Assembly (NCBI GenBank): GCA_025618425.1
Contig: CM046847.1
Location: 2,576,259 to 2,640,258 of the forward strand
Length of the DNA stretch: 64,000 bases
Direction of reading: 5' to 3'
Source: Heliocidaris tuberculata
Lineage: Eukaryota > Echinodermata > Echinoidea > Camarodonta > Echinometridae
The notes under the pieces were generated by a model. The model searched no databases. It had not been told where the DNA came from and worked only from the letters and a program-made list of their open reading frames with translations. Below, piece by piece: positions 12,039 to 24,352 of the stretch. The position numbers and the translations under genes are program-made. The number at the start of each line of letters is the position of its first letter. The first letter of the stretch is position 1.

Positions 12039-14379
12039 ACGAAGTCTTTTTAGTTACTTAATTATCATTACAATTATTTACTTAGCAGTATAGCATGCAT
12101 GGAATTCAGCTGTTCTTTAGGATGGAGGCTCACGTAAAATGTACAAAAAATAAGCAATGGTATTATAAGAAATGAAACCACTAGTTAGGAAATGAAAACT
12201 CAAATGTACTGAAAAACTGTACAGGAAGATGTGAAACGGGAGGGGGACGCAAGTGATAAATTAATTTGTTCGGAAAGTTTTTAATTTTTATGATACGAAA
12301 ATTCTGTGAAGAGTCATGTCTTGTGAAAAACATCTTTTTTTCCTTTTACATTCCTATATAGGCCTGCTTTTAACCCGGATTCACAATGATTTTTTTTTTT
12401 CAAGACGTTACCTCTACATTATCATGCTTTAAACGAATGTCAAGGTATTATGAAATTTTTAAAAATAGAGAGGTCGATCCAAAAAAAATTGGTTTTCTAT
12501 AACTCCATTGGTATGCGTTGTATTTTTATTGATGTACTATATTCATTGGGACGTAACTTATTGAACTTCTTTTCTCTTTGTATTTGTTTTTCTTTTTGGT
12601 TGTCTTGTTCATTAGTTAGTCCCTTCTTATTCATTATTATACACTGTTTAATGTCAAAATATGACGGTAAAATCATTAGTTATATAAAGTAAAAAATATC
12701 GGGGAAAGTATTGGAAAACTGTGACATTACCACAAGTAGTAGAAAAAAATTAACTCATGTTATATCTTTTAAAAATATTAAAGTAACAGAGACGTATGTT
12801 TACCAGTGGTGGATCAAGGATTCTTTGGCCCGGGGAGGGGGAGGGGGGCACAAGTCAAGAATGTCTGACTAGCGGAAAAAAATATCTGAAATTTTACCGA
12901 GGGAAGTGGCAAACGAACACAAATATTATTGAACATTTTCTTTTAATTTCGTGAATTTAAGTGCGACCTAAGCCAGATTGGGTTTCAATGCCAGCAGGAG
13001 GTGGGGGGGGGGGGGGGGGGGACCCTCATGCCCTCTTAAATCTCAAAGATCATATTCAGATTTTTTTTCACAATTGTTTGGTATCAAGCTTCTAGCTGTG
13101 ACTTGTCGATTTGTCATTTCATCAAATAAATTAACTTTTCAAGAAGACAATAATAGTTGTCAATGAAATTTTTGTCTTTTTATGTCATTAAAAAAAGTCG
13201 AAAAGAAAAGCCGCGGGATAAGATAGAAAAATCAAAAGAAGAGAAAAAGGTCTGTGTAAAAAAAAAAAAAAAGGTAAGAGAGAGAGAGAGAGAGAGAGAG
13301 GAGAGCGAGAATGAGAGAGAGAGAGAGATAAGGCATATACAAGAGGAGGATGTGTCCCCACGAATGAAAAAAGATGATTTGATAAGTCGTAAAATGCATT
13401 GAAATGTCCAGTTTTAATAAATGTTCTTGAAAAAGCTTCTTTTTAAAATCTCAGTGGCTTTGTGGAATAATGCGTGCATGTGATTTCACGCTTTACAAAA
13501 TAAATGAGGAAAAAAAATCCAAAACTGAACACAAAATAAAGATTCCTGTGCCCCCCCCCCCCTTCCCACAAAAGAGAGTAAACCCCAATTACCCCCTCTC
13601 CCCCCTCCCCCCACCCGTGGGACAAAAAATAAATAATCGTATCTCACACAAGAGAGAGAGATAGAAAAAAGAATGTTTTATCAATTCTTGCCTTCTGCAT
13701 GTATGGTGGAAAGATAATACATGTACCATATATTGGATATTTTGAATAAAGTATGTCCCACAAACCCGTAGACATAAAATAATTCATTATATCTAAAATC
13801 TACCAGCATTTAACATTTCAGTCTATGACAATTTTCAATTTTGTTTTTGTTTTTGTGTAGGTATTCTTAAGTGATGTCACTAGGTAGTGAGATAGGTCAG
13901 CATGTTTTTTTTGGGTTTTTTTTTCTCTCTCTCTCTCTCATTTCCTTAATGCTTTTGAAAAATTATAACTTCAAGTCTCAAGGAGCTAAAATTATGAATA
14001 ATATTCAGCTCAGTGTGATGGCAGTTGAACACAATGTAGGAAGCAAATATCAGTATGTATCGCAATTAATGCATGCTTTGCAGAAAGAATTTCTTTTGGC
14101 AACCTTGCAAATTTGTCACAGTTAAGTTTGTCCAACTTGGCAAAAACTGACATTAACATCAAAAATTGCTTGGAATAACTGAATAAGCATGCACAAGATT
14201 AAAAATATATAACTAAGATGGCATATCTAACAGTAGTGTTGAAACGGGGCAACAACAAATCAACCATATCCAATTATTTCAAAATCTTTTATTTTATTTC
14301 ATTCACCTATACATATATATGTTGTGATACATCAGCTGCTCAAACAAAGAGAATGATATATTAGTATTTTTTTTATTGC
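12039..14379. other. Intergenic stretch after the acidic-precursor gene
   Basis: The first part should be the 3' UTR of the acidic gene; a possible ATTAAA lies near 12,777. The rest holds a poly-G repeat at 12,800-13,022 with a 'GTGGTGGATCAAGGATT' head, a GA microsatellite near 13,275-13,330, poly-C runs at 13,551-13,562 and a CT patch near 13,925-13,940. No second gene is visible. Confidence 0.45.
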
Positions 14380-14381
14380 AT

Positions 14382-14748
14382 CAAAATATGAATGTACATG
14401 AATTTTAAACTAACAAACGTTGACTATTTAGAGTCCATCTAACTTAGACTGTATGCAAACCTATTTTCCGGCAGCCTTCAGGCCTGTTCCTTAAAAATCA
14501 AGTTACAGATAAAATGCAAATAACCCGTGCAATTTGCAATAATTCTGTATTTAGTAAAGACATCAAAATATAAACGTATATGAATTTCAAACTAACAAAC
14601 ATTGATTATCTAGAGTCCATCTAACTTAGACTGTATGCAAACCTATTTTTATGGCAGCCTTGAGGCCTGTTCCTTAAAAATCAAGTTACAGATAAAATGC
14701 AAATATCCAGTGCAATTTGCAATAATACTTCATATAGTAAAGACAGCA
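14382..14748. repeat. Tandem duplication of a ~183-bp unit
   Basis: Two adjacent copies begin with CATCAAAATATGAATGTACA (14,379) and CATCAAAATATAAACGTATA (14,561). Both continue through AACTAACAAACRTTGA, GAGTCCATCTAACTTAGACT and CTGTTCCTTAAAAATCAAGT to GTGCAATTTGCAATAAT. Divergence is modest. Non-coding. Confidence 0.85.
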
Positions 14749-15504
14749 ATAATGAATGTTGTTAACAGAAATATACGCCATACAAATGCTGTGAATCATC
14801 ATCATCATCAAGCCAAAATTAAAGCTTTATTTCACTATGAAAATTTGCATAAAAGAATTTGTATGAGGAAGTTGTGATTACTGCATATGTCTATCAAACA
14901 GAACTATTTATTATAAAATATGAATCAAACACGTATCTTGATTTGCGGGTGATGCTTAAAGCTGTGGTTGACTGCAATTTTGTACGCAAGAAGCCTCTTC
15001 AGTCCAAACTGGAACATGTATAGCTCTAACTATCATTGTCATAATTCAAAATTTTAGCAGACTAAAAGATAATTTTTCAGATTATTTTGATAAATTGGGT
15101 GAAATTCCTTGAACTTGAACTTGAACTTTCCTTATTCCCATCTATCTCACTATACTCCTCTCACCCACATGATGTGTTATATATGTACATGTAAATACAA
15201 GCATTATTCTATATAGTGTAAGCATACAGTAGATACATAAAAATATATATAAATACAAAATAATGTACATTTTCAAAAGGTTATTATAAAAATGTTAAAA
15301 TGCTATTTTAAAAATTTGCTTTTTAGTTTACACTATGCTTATTCTTGCAATGGAGGCTATCTTTGAAAGGTTTTTTATTTCTTCAGATGCAATGAATAGA
15401 AAATGAAGAAACAATTTCTTGATTTTCTCCCTATACATGTAAGTGAACATTAATACCCTTTACAAATGGTTACATACACACACACGTACATATATATATT
15501 CAGG

Positions 15505-15915
15505 GCTTGCCCTTAACTTTATTTAATGGGTACCAATCACCAAAAATAATTTTGCTCTGTATGTTAGAGGTTTCATGTTGTTAAACTATATTCAAAATAT
15601 GGGCTTCAAATATTAATTCTATAAAGAGTTTAAAGACATATTGCAATTTTTTTAAATTACACTCTCTATAAACGTAAAAGCGACTTGTGAGTAGACTACT
15701 CGAAGCACCCGTACGCGCTTGCCAAGATAAAGGCTCGCGTGGAACCAAACTCGGAGTTCAATTCCACGCGAGCATTTTCATGTTATCCTCTATTTCCTTC
15801 ATGCTCATTAACTGTTGACCTCTAGAATACCAGACAAAGTTCTTTGAAGTTGATTGTATGCTTTCTAGCTGTACACAAATTATTTTTTCAGGTGATTGGT
15901 ACACTTTAATGTGCT
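15505..15915. repeat. ~400-bp repeat, left copy flanking LHPP
   Basis: It matches 21,370-21,775 in opposite orientation. Shared pieces include GGTACCAATCACCAAAAATA/TTTTTGGTGATTAAGGTACC, GTGAGTAGACTACTCGA and its complement, and TTTTCAGGTGATTGGTACAC and its complement. The two copies lie on either side of LHPP. Confidence 0.8.
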
Positions 15916-16722
15916 TGGCCATGAGATCCAGGTGGCCGTGAGATCCAGGTGGCCACTGGCACTCGGGCGACCGTAAAAGTATAGCCCTGATATTGCTTTA
16001 GAACTTCACAAATGTTACAGGAAGGAATATGGTGCAAAAAAACTAAACAATTAATTTGAGATTGAAAGTTATTTTCTATAAAACCTACACAACTCTTGAG
16101 AACAATGACACTACACAGTGTTGGTTGAGGTCATGAATTTGGTTAAACTGTTAGTTCTTCATGAATCTAAATGGTATCAGCTCTACCAAAGTGATCATCA
16201 GTTTTCCTCAATTAGCTTTGAAAGATGCAAGCTGCAAGAATCTGCTCTAATAATTTACTGCCGTTGATTGAATGTAAGAAGACAACGGAGATGCAACAGG
16301 AAGACATTTTCACCAAATCAAATAACCAATAACCATGACCAACATTGTGTACATGTATTAACTTTAACCCTGGCCATTTCTGCTTAACCCTTCATCTGCC
16401 CCCATGTACCAACCCCAGTGCCACAGTGCTAATCCCTAATGTTTAGTTTTGGGTTCCTCAAGCGCGAACAAACAATGTGACTAAACATGTACGTGGCACC
16501 GCTACGGAGGCTACTACATGTACATGTATACAAGGTTGAGGCACACCAGCACAGGCTAGTGCATATGTATGCGGCACTGCTACGCAGATCAGTACACATG
16601 GTTGTGGCATCGTATGGGTTAATGCAATCCCCCCCAAGAACTAGAGTATTGCTCAATGTTTGGAGGTCAACATTTTTCTTAAAGAAACGGCAACGGAAAC
16701 AAAGCACTGTAGTGTTACCGTC
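15916..16722. other. Stretch downstream of LHPP
   Basis: No gene is recognised. It should contain the LHPP 3' UTR (transcription runs leftwards past 16,723). Degenerate repeats of TACGTGGCACCGCTAC/GCGGCACTGCTACGC type occur at 16,490-16,620. Confidence 0.4.
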
Positions 16723-19700
16723 TCATTTCTTACGTAGTAGGAGGTCTACAGCATGGGCAAGGTTGTCTACAAAGCCATCTGGTTTGACTTCAGGATGGTG
16801 TTCATCTGATGGTCTAGAACCAAGATAAAAATCAGTAGGATTGTCATGAGATCATGAGATATCATTTACAGATACATGTAAAAGGGAATAATGGGAAATA
16901 AACTTTCTGATTTGACAACCTGACTATCAAGCATTGGATTTTGTGAAATTTGAGATATAATTTACAGATACATATAAAAGGGAATAATGGGAAATAAACT
17001 TTCTTATCTGATAACCTGACTATCAAGCATTGGATTTTGTGAGAATTTTAGAGCATGCAACATGAGTGCCCAGTAGAGCCGGATATTGGTGCTTTACAAG
17101 AAGCCACCATCATGATCGTCATCTTCATGTTTCTGGAGTTGTCTCTGGAAAGATGCTTCATGTTTGATACTCGTACAAGCAAACATATAGTAATTCATTG
17201 TCAGATAAACTCACCTGAATTTTCCCGTTCTAACTTGAAGACCTCTCAGGCCACACTTCTGTGCTCCTCCTACATCATTCACTATATCATCTCCTACCAT
17301 GATGGCCTGTAAAACAATCCAAATAGAAACCAATTGGTATATGTAAGTATATATATATATATAAATATATATATATATACTTAGGGCAAAAATACGTTGT
17401 AAAAAATGCAGCGAAAGGGGGAAATCGACTATAAGGAGAAATATGCATTTCTCCTTTACGTTTTGAACTAGACTTTCTGACCTTGCCTGCCATATCACAA
17501 CCTGTAATTCACTGTCATATACCACTAATTCGCCCTAAAAGGGGAAATGGTAAAAAAAGCATAGCAAAGGAGAAAATTTATATAAACCTGTTTACACATA
17601 ATAAAGGATATGATAAAGGACATTACCCCAAACAGCACATATTTTACCCATGGCACAATATGAACCCTGAAATTTGAGATGCATGCATAAGGCTACCCTA
17701 CATTAAAAAAAAATGGAAGGGTCCTCATATCGGTGGACGCTCATTATAGCATTGTGACAGTGAATTACAGGTTGTGATATGGCAGGCAAAAGACAGAAAG
17801 TCTAGTTCAAAACGTAAAGGAAAAATGCATATATCTCCTTATAGTCGATTTCCCCCTTTCGCTGCATTTTTTACCACATATTTTCGCCCTAAGTAGGTAT
17901 CTAATGAAATATATATATATATAAGGGGATAAAATTTCTCTTTTCATAATCTATTACAATAATCAAGTTATGTTTATTTGACAAAATGTTTCTGGAGAAA
18001 GTTGGGTTTCCTTTTATAAGAAACGCACTGTATATTATCTAAAATGCACAAGAAATAGTGTAAGTGATGTAAACATAAACATATTTTGTACAGTGATTAT
18101 GACTCGTCATATGCAGGCAATTAAATGAACATAAAATGGAAAAGTATAGTATTTCTCATTCAATCTCCAGAAATTAGGTATATCTTCTACTGCACCTAGA
18201 AATATACTTCACATTGATAGACATGATTATTGTACTTACATTTTGAGGCTGCACTCCAATGTCTTGAAGAGCTCCAAGGAAAAAGTTTCTATCTGGCTTG
18301 CCGACTACAATAGCTTCACATCCTACAGCAAACTAAAAGAGAACAAGTTCAAATCACATTATGTACAACAAATATTTTGATATTATCAACCAAAATCAAA
18401 GAAATCAGGAAATTTGCTTTCGGTGATTTACAAAACTATCTCATATCATTACCTCTGTAAGTCAACCTTTTCTGATCTGTTCCGAACATTCTATTTATCA
18501 GATTTTCTGCTTTTATCTCCATGAAATAGATGTCAAAGTGGACCCGCCTTGAATTTTGGGGGGCTTATTTTGGGGCCCTTACCTCTAAAGCTTTAGTGAA
18601 GGCACCAACATCCAACATCAGCTCCCCTCCATGACGATAATACTTCCTAATTCAGAAACAAAAACAAAATTTATTGTATCAGGTATATGAAATGCCAGCA
18701 TGGATTAGAAAAAAAAGGTGATAGTTTCATCTCAATGCTTAACAAATATAATTAAGATTATATTGTCTGTTGAATTATAATGATAATAATAATAATGATA
18801 ATAATATATGCAGTTCTTGTATAGCACATATCACTAGTCACTATGTCTCTACGTACTCTAATGAAAGAAGAAAGAGAGAGAGAGAGAAAAAAAGAAAAAG
18901 AAAAAGAAAAAAGAAAAATGCTTTACAATGAGCATAATTTTAAAAAGACATGTTTTTAAGTTATAAGTTGAAAGCTAGAAGGGCGTTAATTCAGTTAACG
19001 TCTTTCTGGCTTTGACCAAACAATAGTCAGAGCTTACCCTGCACCCATTGAAATCAGCACAGGTGGATCCATATCCATGAGTTTCTTAAAGGCAGTGTTC
19101 ATTGTGACATAGTTGAAGGCATCTGCAGCATCACCCACAACTACACAGGTTGGTTTAGCTTCAAGATCGAAGGAGCTGAACTCTGGTAAAACATCTGTAG
19201 AGACAATAAAAAAAAGCATGAGAGAGATGTAGCTATGGGAGATAGTGATTTATAGTCCTACATCCACTTGGTCCTTCCCTCTATAGGTTTAATAGGTTTA
19301 GGAGTTCTGTTTGGACCAATGGAATGTAGGAACATTTTTAGTTTTCAGTCCCGTCAGTCTTTTTCTCATCTTGATTAGGATCAGTATTAGATTTAACTTT
19401 AGACTTATAGTTGGTATTAGGATAATATTTTATCAGACTAATGAACTGAAGGACAAATCAGCCATCAGACAAAAGGGACATAGACCTATCAAAGGTAGGA
19501 CTTTTTGAAAGTGAGTTGTAAACCAATGAAACTCAGCTATATGGTCAAACACTACTCTGCCCCTGGAAAGGTGAGATGTAGTAACTAGAAGAAGAAATAT
19601 TTCTTTGCAAATTGAAGAAAATTTTTGGAAAGATGACCGAATGTCCTCACCTGGATAAACTAGTAAGTGTGGTGTCAAACCTCTGGCTTGAAGCAGCAGA

Positions 19701-20378
19701 CGGGCAGCAGGTGCAGGAGCAAAGACTTCAGGGACTGAAAGCTCAAATCCCAATCCTTGGAGTTTATCCACCAGCTGTTGACGCGTACACTGGCTCTCAT
19801 TGGTGCAGAAACGGACCTGGACACCCGAAGCCTTTAACCTAATGGTAAGGAATCAAGAGAAGGAATGTCATAGGTCACACAAAGACCAAAATTTGTTTCT
19901 ACTATTTATTAGGGAACAACCTTTAACTAAATTTCCCAAATTGAATATTTCTCTTTATTATTCTATTCAGTGTCACTTTCATGTGCCTGGGAGAGGAAAA
20001 ATGCACTTTCAAATTATAACCCTGGGGTCTCTCCTCACAATTAAACATAAGTGACTTCATGGGGATGTTATCCTTTATTTTCTTAAAACTAAAGCTACAT
20101 GGTAGCTATCATTTTGACATTTCTTTAATCGCTGATTGATCCCCATCATCCCCTTCAAGTTGTGGGACATGTAGGAATCCCTATGGTTAATCCATTATAC
20201 TGATCCACTATTTCCTTTCTTTGAAGGTGTTGATTTTATTTGTCTTGAATTACCTTTTGACTGCATCAATTGAGCCAGGTATCGGAACACCCCCTTCATC
20301 CGTGCTGTTGTAAAGCACACCGGTAATGTCCAGAAGCACCCCCTCTATGGCAGAATCATACCAGTTTCCTGAAGCCAT
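16723..20378 (-). CDS. LHPP: Phospholysine phosphohistidine inorganic pyrophosphate phosphatase
   Basis: Seven coding exons on the minus strand: 20254-20378, 19651-19838, 19038-19194, 18583-18646, 18240-18332, 17215-17306 and 16723-16813. They join in frame to 269 residues plus stop; human LHPP has 270. It is a HAD-superfamily hydrolase that removes phosphate from phosphohistidine, phospholysine and pyrophosphate in the cytosol. HAD motif I is LLDITGVLYNS, with the nucleophile Asp at 17. Motif II is FCTNES (52-57). The motif III lysine is VVGKP (K190). Motif IV is MVGDDIVNDVGG (D215/D216). The C-terminal end HHPEVKPDGFVDNLAHAVDLL is very close to vertebrate LHPP. An AG acceptor lies 11 bases upstream of the ATG (exon edge at 20,389), so a non-coding first exon probably lies further right, possibly in the GC-rich interval near 22.3-22.7 kb. 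Intron 5 (17,307-18,239) contains a MITE and intron 6 (16,814-17,214) a tandem duplication. Confidence 0.96.
16846..17046. repeat. Tandem duplication of a ~100-bp unit in LHPP intron 6
   Basis: Two copies of GAGATATCATTTACAGATAC ... GGGAATAATGGGAAATAAAC ... CTATCAAGCATTGGATTTTG stand head to tail between LHPP exons 6 and 7. They differ at only a few positions. Confidence 0.85.
17380..17893. mobile_element. MITE with ~180-bp terminal inverted repeats in LHPP intron 5
   Basis: The left end CTTAGGGCAAAAATACGTTG is mirrored by TATTTTCGCCCTAAG at the right end. The arms stay complementary through GCAGCGAAAGGGGGAAATCG, AACTAGACTTTCTG and CCTGCCATATCACAACCTGT. The centre is short and no transposase frame exists. 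TA-rich microsatellites flank both ends. Confidence 0.88.
18971..19003. repeat. Short hairpin related to the one at 45,341
   Basis: AAAGCTAGAAGGGCGTTAA pairs with TTAACGTCTTTCTGGCTTT. The same AGAAGGGCGTTAA stem occurs at 45,341-45,397. It lies in LHPP intron 3, about 35 bases from the exon 3 donor. Confidence 0.6.
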
Positions 20379-20389
20379 ACTGTCAAAAT

Positions 20390-21369
20390 CTGCAATGCAC
20401 TTGCAACAAAAAGACATAGATTCAAACATGGATCTAATGTAGGGCTATGTAATAAATAGATTTAAATCTATTTATGTATTTAAATCAGCATTGATCTTCA
20501 TTTTGTTTAGAGACAAGTAATTTTATAGCAGGGTTTGTACAGTCTTGAAAAGTGAATTATATATGCTTCACCAGGGCCCTGTCTTACAAAGCATTGCGAT
20601 TGATTTGAATCAATCAATCAACAGGTTGTTGTTGTTGTTGTAGTTGGTTGGTTTTAATGGCAACCAGATTTCTTACTATTATTGCCAATTTCTGTTACAA
20701 TTCCTTTTCAAACATGATATTTCTTCTTTTTTTTAAACTCAGAGTGTGAGATAAATAATAAAATGCCAGATTAACGCTCCTGTCTGTTTTTTAGCACTAT
20801 GCTGACAAACCTGATCAAGGTCTGACAATGACATTACTGACTCTGTTTTGCCAATTTGTAATTCCCATGGCATGGGGCATGGAACCGGAGGGTGGGGTGG
20901 GGGGCTGGGGGAGGCTGCAGCCCCCCCCCCCTCCCACTTTTTTGAGTACACACATTTCATAAAACCTGAAAAAAAAAGAAAAAAAGAAAAATGATAATGA
21001 TGCTATGTTTACCTTTGTTAGTAATTAAAGTATAGTGATTGGTCCAGTGGTGAATTTAATGGAAACAGCTTAGCTAATACCCCCTAATACTATTCAACAA
21101 ATTTCTAACCATGGTTATTGTTTTCAAAGACATTACACCTTATTTGAACCATGTAGCACTAAAATAAAAATATTGTTGCCAATTTGAGGAACAAAATGTG
21201 ATCAATTTAGCCCTCAAATAATTCCTGTCATGAAAGGGTTAAACACCAGTCATGTTCCAACGCTACACTAGGCACATATGAAAAAATGTTTGAAATATGT
21301 ATTATTGATTATATATGATTTTTTTTCAACAGTGATATCTTTTACTTTAACGTCTACGCCTATACGGGT
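20390..21369. other. Stretch right of LHPP exon 1 (likely LHPP 5' intron)
   Basis: No coding exon is seen. It contains a G/C-run repeat near 20,885-20,940 and, at 21,110-21,240, a segment that recurs in the same orientation at about 29,945-30,080 (CAAAGACATTACACCTTATT ... GCCAATTTGA ... AAAATGTGATC). Confidence 0.45.
21110..21240. repeat. Dispersed ~130-bp repeat, copy A
   Basis: It matches about 29,945-30,080 in direct orientation at roughly 85-90% by eye, including TTGTTTTCAAAGACATTACA, GAACCATGTAGCA and ATAATTCCTGTC.TGAAAGGGTT. Confidence 0.75.
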
Positions 21370-21775
21370 ATGGTCGAAGGGGAATTATAGATGTTAAAGT
21401 GTACCAATCACCTGAAAAAATAATTTGTGTACTGCTAGAAAGTATAAAATCAACCTCACAGAACTTTGTCTGATATTCTAGGTCAACAGTTAATGAGTAT
21501 GAAGGAAATAAAGGATAACATGAAAATGCTTGTGCAGAACTGAACTCAGAGTTTGGTTCTGCGCGAGCCTTTACCTTGACGAGCGCGTACAAATGCCTCG
21601 AGTAGTCTACTCACGAGTCGCTTTTACGCTTACAGAGAGTGTAATTAAAATTGCAGAATCTCTTCATAGAATTAATATTTGAAGCCCATATATTTTGAAT
21701 ATAGTATATATATATGCAACCTCTAACATACTGTACAGAGCAAAATTATTTTTGGTGATTAAGGTACCCTTGGAT
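21370..21775. repeat. ~400-bp repeat, right copy flanking LHPP
   Basis: Inverted partner of 15,505-15,915. It contains GTGTACCAATCACCTGAAAA at its left end and TTTTTGGTGATTAAGGTACC at its right end, in mirror order to the left copy. Confidence 0.8.
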
Positions 21776-22299
21776 TTAATTACGGTTAATTAGTGCGGCC
21801 TATGCATATGGCAAGCTATATGGCCAACTTTAGGTCGGCCAGCAGGCAACTAGCCCTTTCGCCTACAGCCTGCGCCTACAAGAGAAGTCACGTCTTTTGC
21901 AGGAGCCACAGAGCGTCAGGTGAGAGCGTTGTTGAAAGTTGGGGGGGGAGGCTGATTTGATTTCACTCATTAATGACAATTTTCAAACCTTTTTTCAAAA
22001 GATTTTATACAAAGTTTCTACTCAAAAAAGTGAGCTGAGGGGGGAGGGGCTAGCTGCAGCCCCCAGCTCCCCCCCCCCCCCCCCCAGTTCCGAGGCCCAT
22101 GTTTCAGATGGTCGTTCCCAGACATAAATAATCATATTTGATACACGTCTGTCAAAACTCAATTAGATCTACACACACAAGGTTCGAATCTCAGTCAAGT
22201 CTTTCAGATGGTGAAGTTAAACCAAACTAATAAAGGTCGGTCCCACATATATGCAAACATGTTGCCATGCACACGAAATTGACGAAACTCAATAACGTA

Positions 22300-22690
22300 C
22301 GCGTTACACACACATCACAAACCCGGCCGCGCCGGCCGCCCGGCCGCGCCCATGCATACCGTATACCCGGTCCGATGAGTCGATCTGGTGAGTGCGGCAC
22401 CTTTCACCTTTAATTCCAAGCTTCCCTCATAATTTTGGCACATTTATCCATTCACAACAACGACAAATGTAAGAATTTTCATTTTACTTTAATTTTAACT
22501 AGTTTTTGAACGCTTTTCTACCTTTTATTGGTTGCTGTTCGAGAGATGAACACCTCAGAACTTCAAAAGCTCAACTCGCCGCACCAATTCGTAGAGTACG
22601 TACCCGCTACCGGTAGGTCTGTCAGTACCTACCCGGCGCCGGGGTAGTTCCCGCTCCCCGGAAGCGGTGGGTAGGATGCCATCGCTGTTC
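22300..22690. promoter_or_regulatory. GC-rich interval between LHPP and B4GALT7; candidate bidirectional promoter
   Basis: This patch is far richer in GC and CpG than its surroundings. It includes a near-palindromic CGGCCGCGCCGGCCGCC at 22,323 and a second GC-rich block at 22,590-22,680. ATTGG (inverted CCAAT) lies at 22,528. A strong plus-strand donor, ATCTG|GTGAGT at 22,387/22,388, could end a non-coding first exon for B4GALT7, whose coding exon begins after an AG at 24,339. LHPP, divergent from it, also has an upstream acceptor. A shared head-to-head promoter is an inference. Confidence 0.35.
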
Positions 22691-22989
22691 CGGTATACGT
22701 GTCAAATATCCGTCCATATTACTATGCCATAGAAAATCAATACGTGGGACTGCACTGTAGACGAAAAAAAATACCTATCAATTTAATGTTGATTCTTCGT
22801 TAATTTCGTTAGATATTTCCTAACAAAGAATGATCTGAATGTTCTTACATAAGTAGACTATGGGATTTATGTAGTTTTGTAAGATGCAGATGGCATGGCC
22901 TGATCTGACTTCTTAAGTCATATATTTTAATTAAAACTTAATGTCCAGACTCCAGTCTCCAGTGCAGATTCAATGGCTCAGATTGAGAT

Positions 22990-23820
22990 CCTATTTCTTG
23001 TAAAAATGGCATCGTTTTTGCTCTAATTTTGATGGGAGTTTTTGCGAACTTACTCTTTAAAATATCAGGAATGCTATAAAGTTAAGCATTAGATCTAGAG
23101 GAAAATCAAAGAAATTCTTTTTCATTTTCAGGCATGTCGGGTCAAATCTTAGGTGCACAGATATATGATGGGGGGGACCTAAAGCTACGCACTTTGTTTC
23201 CAGCGGCTAAAAAGTCACATTTTCAATGATTTATGCGAATTTCTTTTATATATCTTGGTTCTACATACTCTTAAATTAAATCCCTGAGAAAATTACGACG
23301 GACAAATTTTAATAACATTAATTTTCAAGTCGATGTCGATACCCATGTCGAATTCGGTCGAAAAAATGAAAGGGTCCTAAAGCTACGCACACGTAATAAA
23401 TGAATGCAAATCTTGATTTTTAAGCTGACTGACGTGAATTTGCAAATAGTGATAATATCACCAAAAAATAAATGAAAAGTACTCATTCTTTTTGGCGAAC
23501 GTAAATGATAATATCGTTGCTTAGTCACACCAAAAGTTTGGCGCATTGAACGCGTCGTATTGCGCGTATTTGCCGGGTGCGTAGCTTTAGGACCTGCGTA
23601 GCTTTAGGACCCCTGACCATACTTGGATTCCCCATCATATGGGGAGCCCTATGTCTGTGCACCTAGATTTGACCTAAAATTTAACAATAATTTTTTAAAC
23701 ATTCTTCTAAAGCTTAATTTCATATTATTCCTGATATTCTAAAGAGTAAGTGTGCAAAAAATCTCTTTAAATTTAGAGCAAGAAATATGCCATTTTCACA
23801 TGAAATGGCGGCTGTGTCAT
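22990..23820. mobile_element. Nested inverted-repeat elements upstream of B4GALT7
   Basis: The outer arms pair GGTCAAATCTTAGGTGCACA (23,150) with TGTGCACCTAGATTTGACC (23,655). They extend outward through TCTTTAAAATATCAGGAAT and its mirror to the TTGCTC block near each end. Inside is a second element with ends GGACCTAAAGCTACGCAC and GTGCGTAGCTTTAGGACC. The inner unit recurs inverted in B4GALT7 intron 1 (24,732-25,060). No transposase frame was found. Confidence 0.75.
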
Positions 23821-24352
23821 TTTGGCATTGAAAAAACAGTGGTGCCCATGTCTGCGCACTCATTCATTTTACACGCAGTTTGGGAGTTTTGACGAGAAAG
23901 ACAACATTTTGAGGCCTGTGCATAAAATGTCTGAAATAAGACCATTTTAAAATAATTTGACTTGTTTTTTTAAAGGAATATCTATTGCCATAATAAAGAT
24001 GAAAAGTTGGTGTTCGTTGCCTGTTTTGTTTCATTAGAATCGCGCAGTTACGCATGTGCGCAGACAAGGGCGCTGCGCAGACTTGGGCACTCTAGCCATA
24101 CATGTATTAATGGACAACTCACCCTTAACATTAGAAGTTTAACTCTTCAACAACTCTCCGTCTGTTGCACACTAAAATGCAGTTACGTAGTAAATGGTAA
24201 TGTTTTCTAAGAAACATTATCATTGTTATTATCCTTGAAGTTTTGACCATTTGGTGTTCCTCATTAAGCTTTGATTTTATGAAAGGACTGTGATAACTTA
24301 TTGATGTCTGTGGGCTGTTTATGTTTTTTGTGATTGCAGGTAATGTGCATCC

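Noticed and set aside
14382..14748. Direct repeats considered as a CRISPR-like or satellite array
   Set aside because: Only two copies of one long unit, without spacers; a simple tandem duplication in a eukaryotic genome.
22180..22200. B-box-like GGTTCGAATCTC
   Set aside because: No matching A box or cloverleaf upstream.
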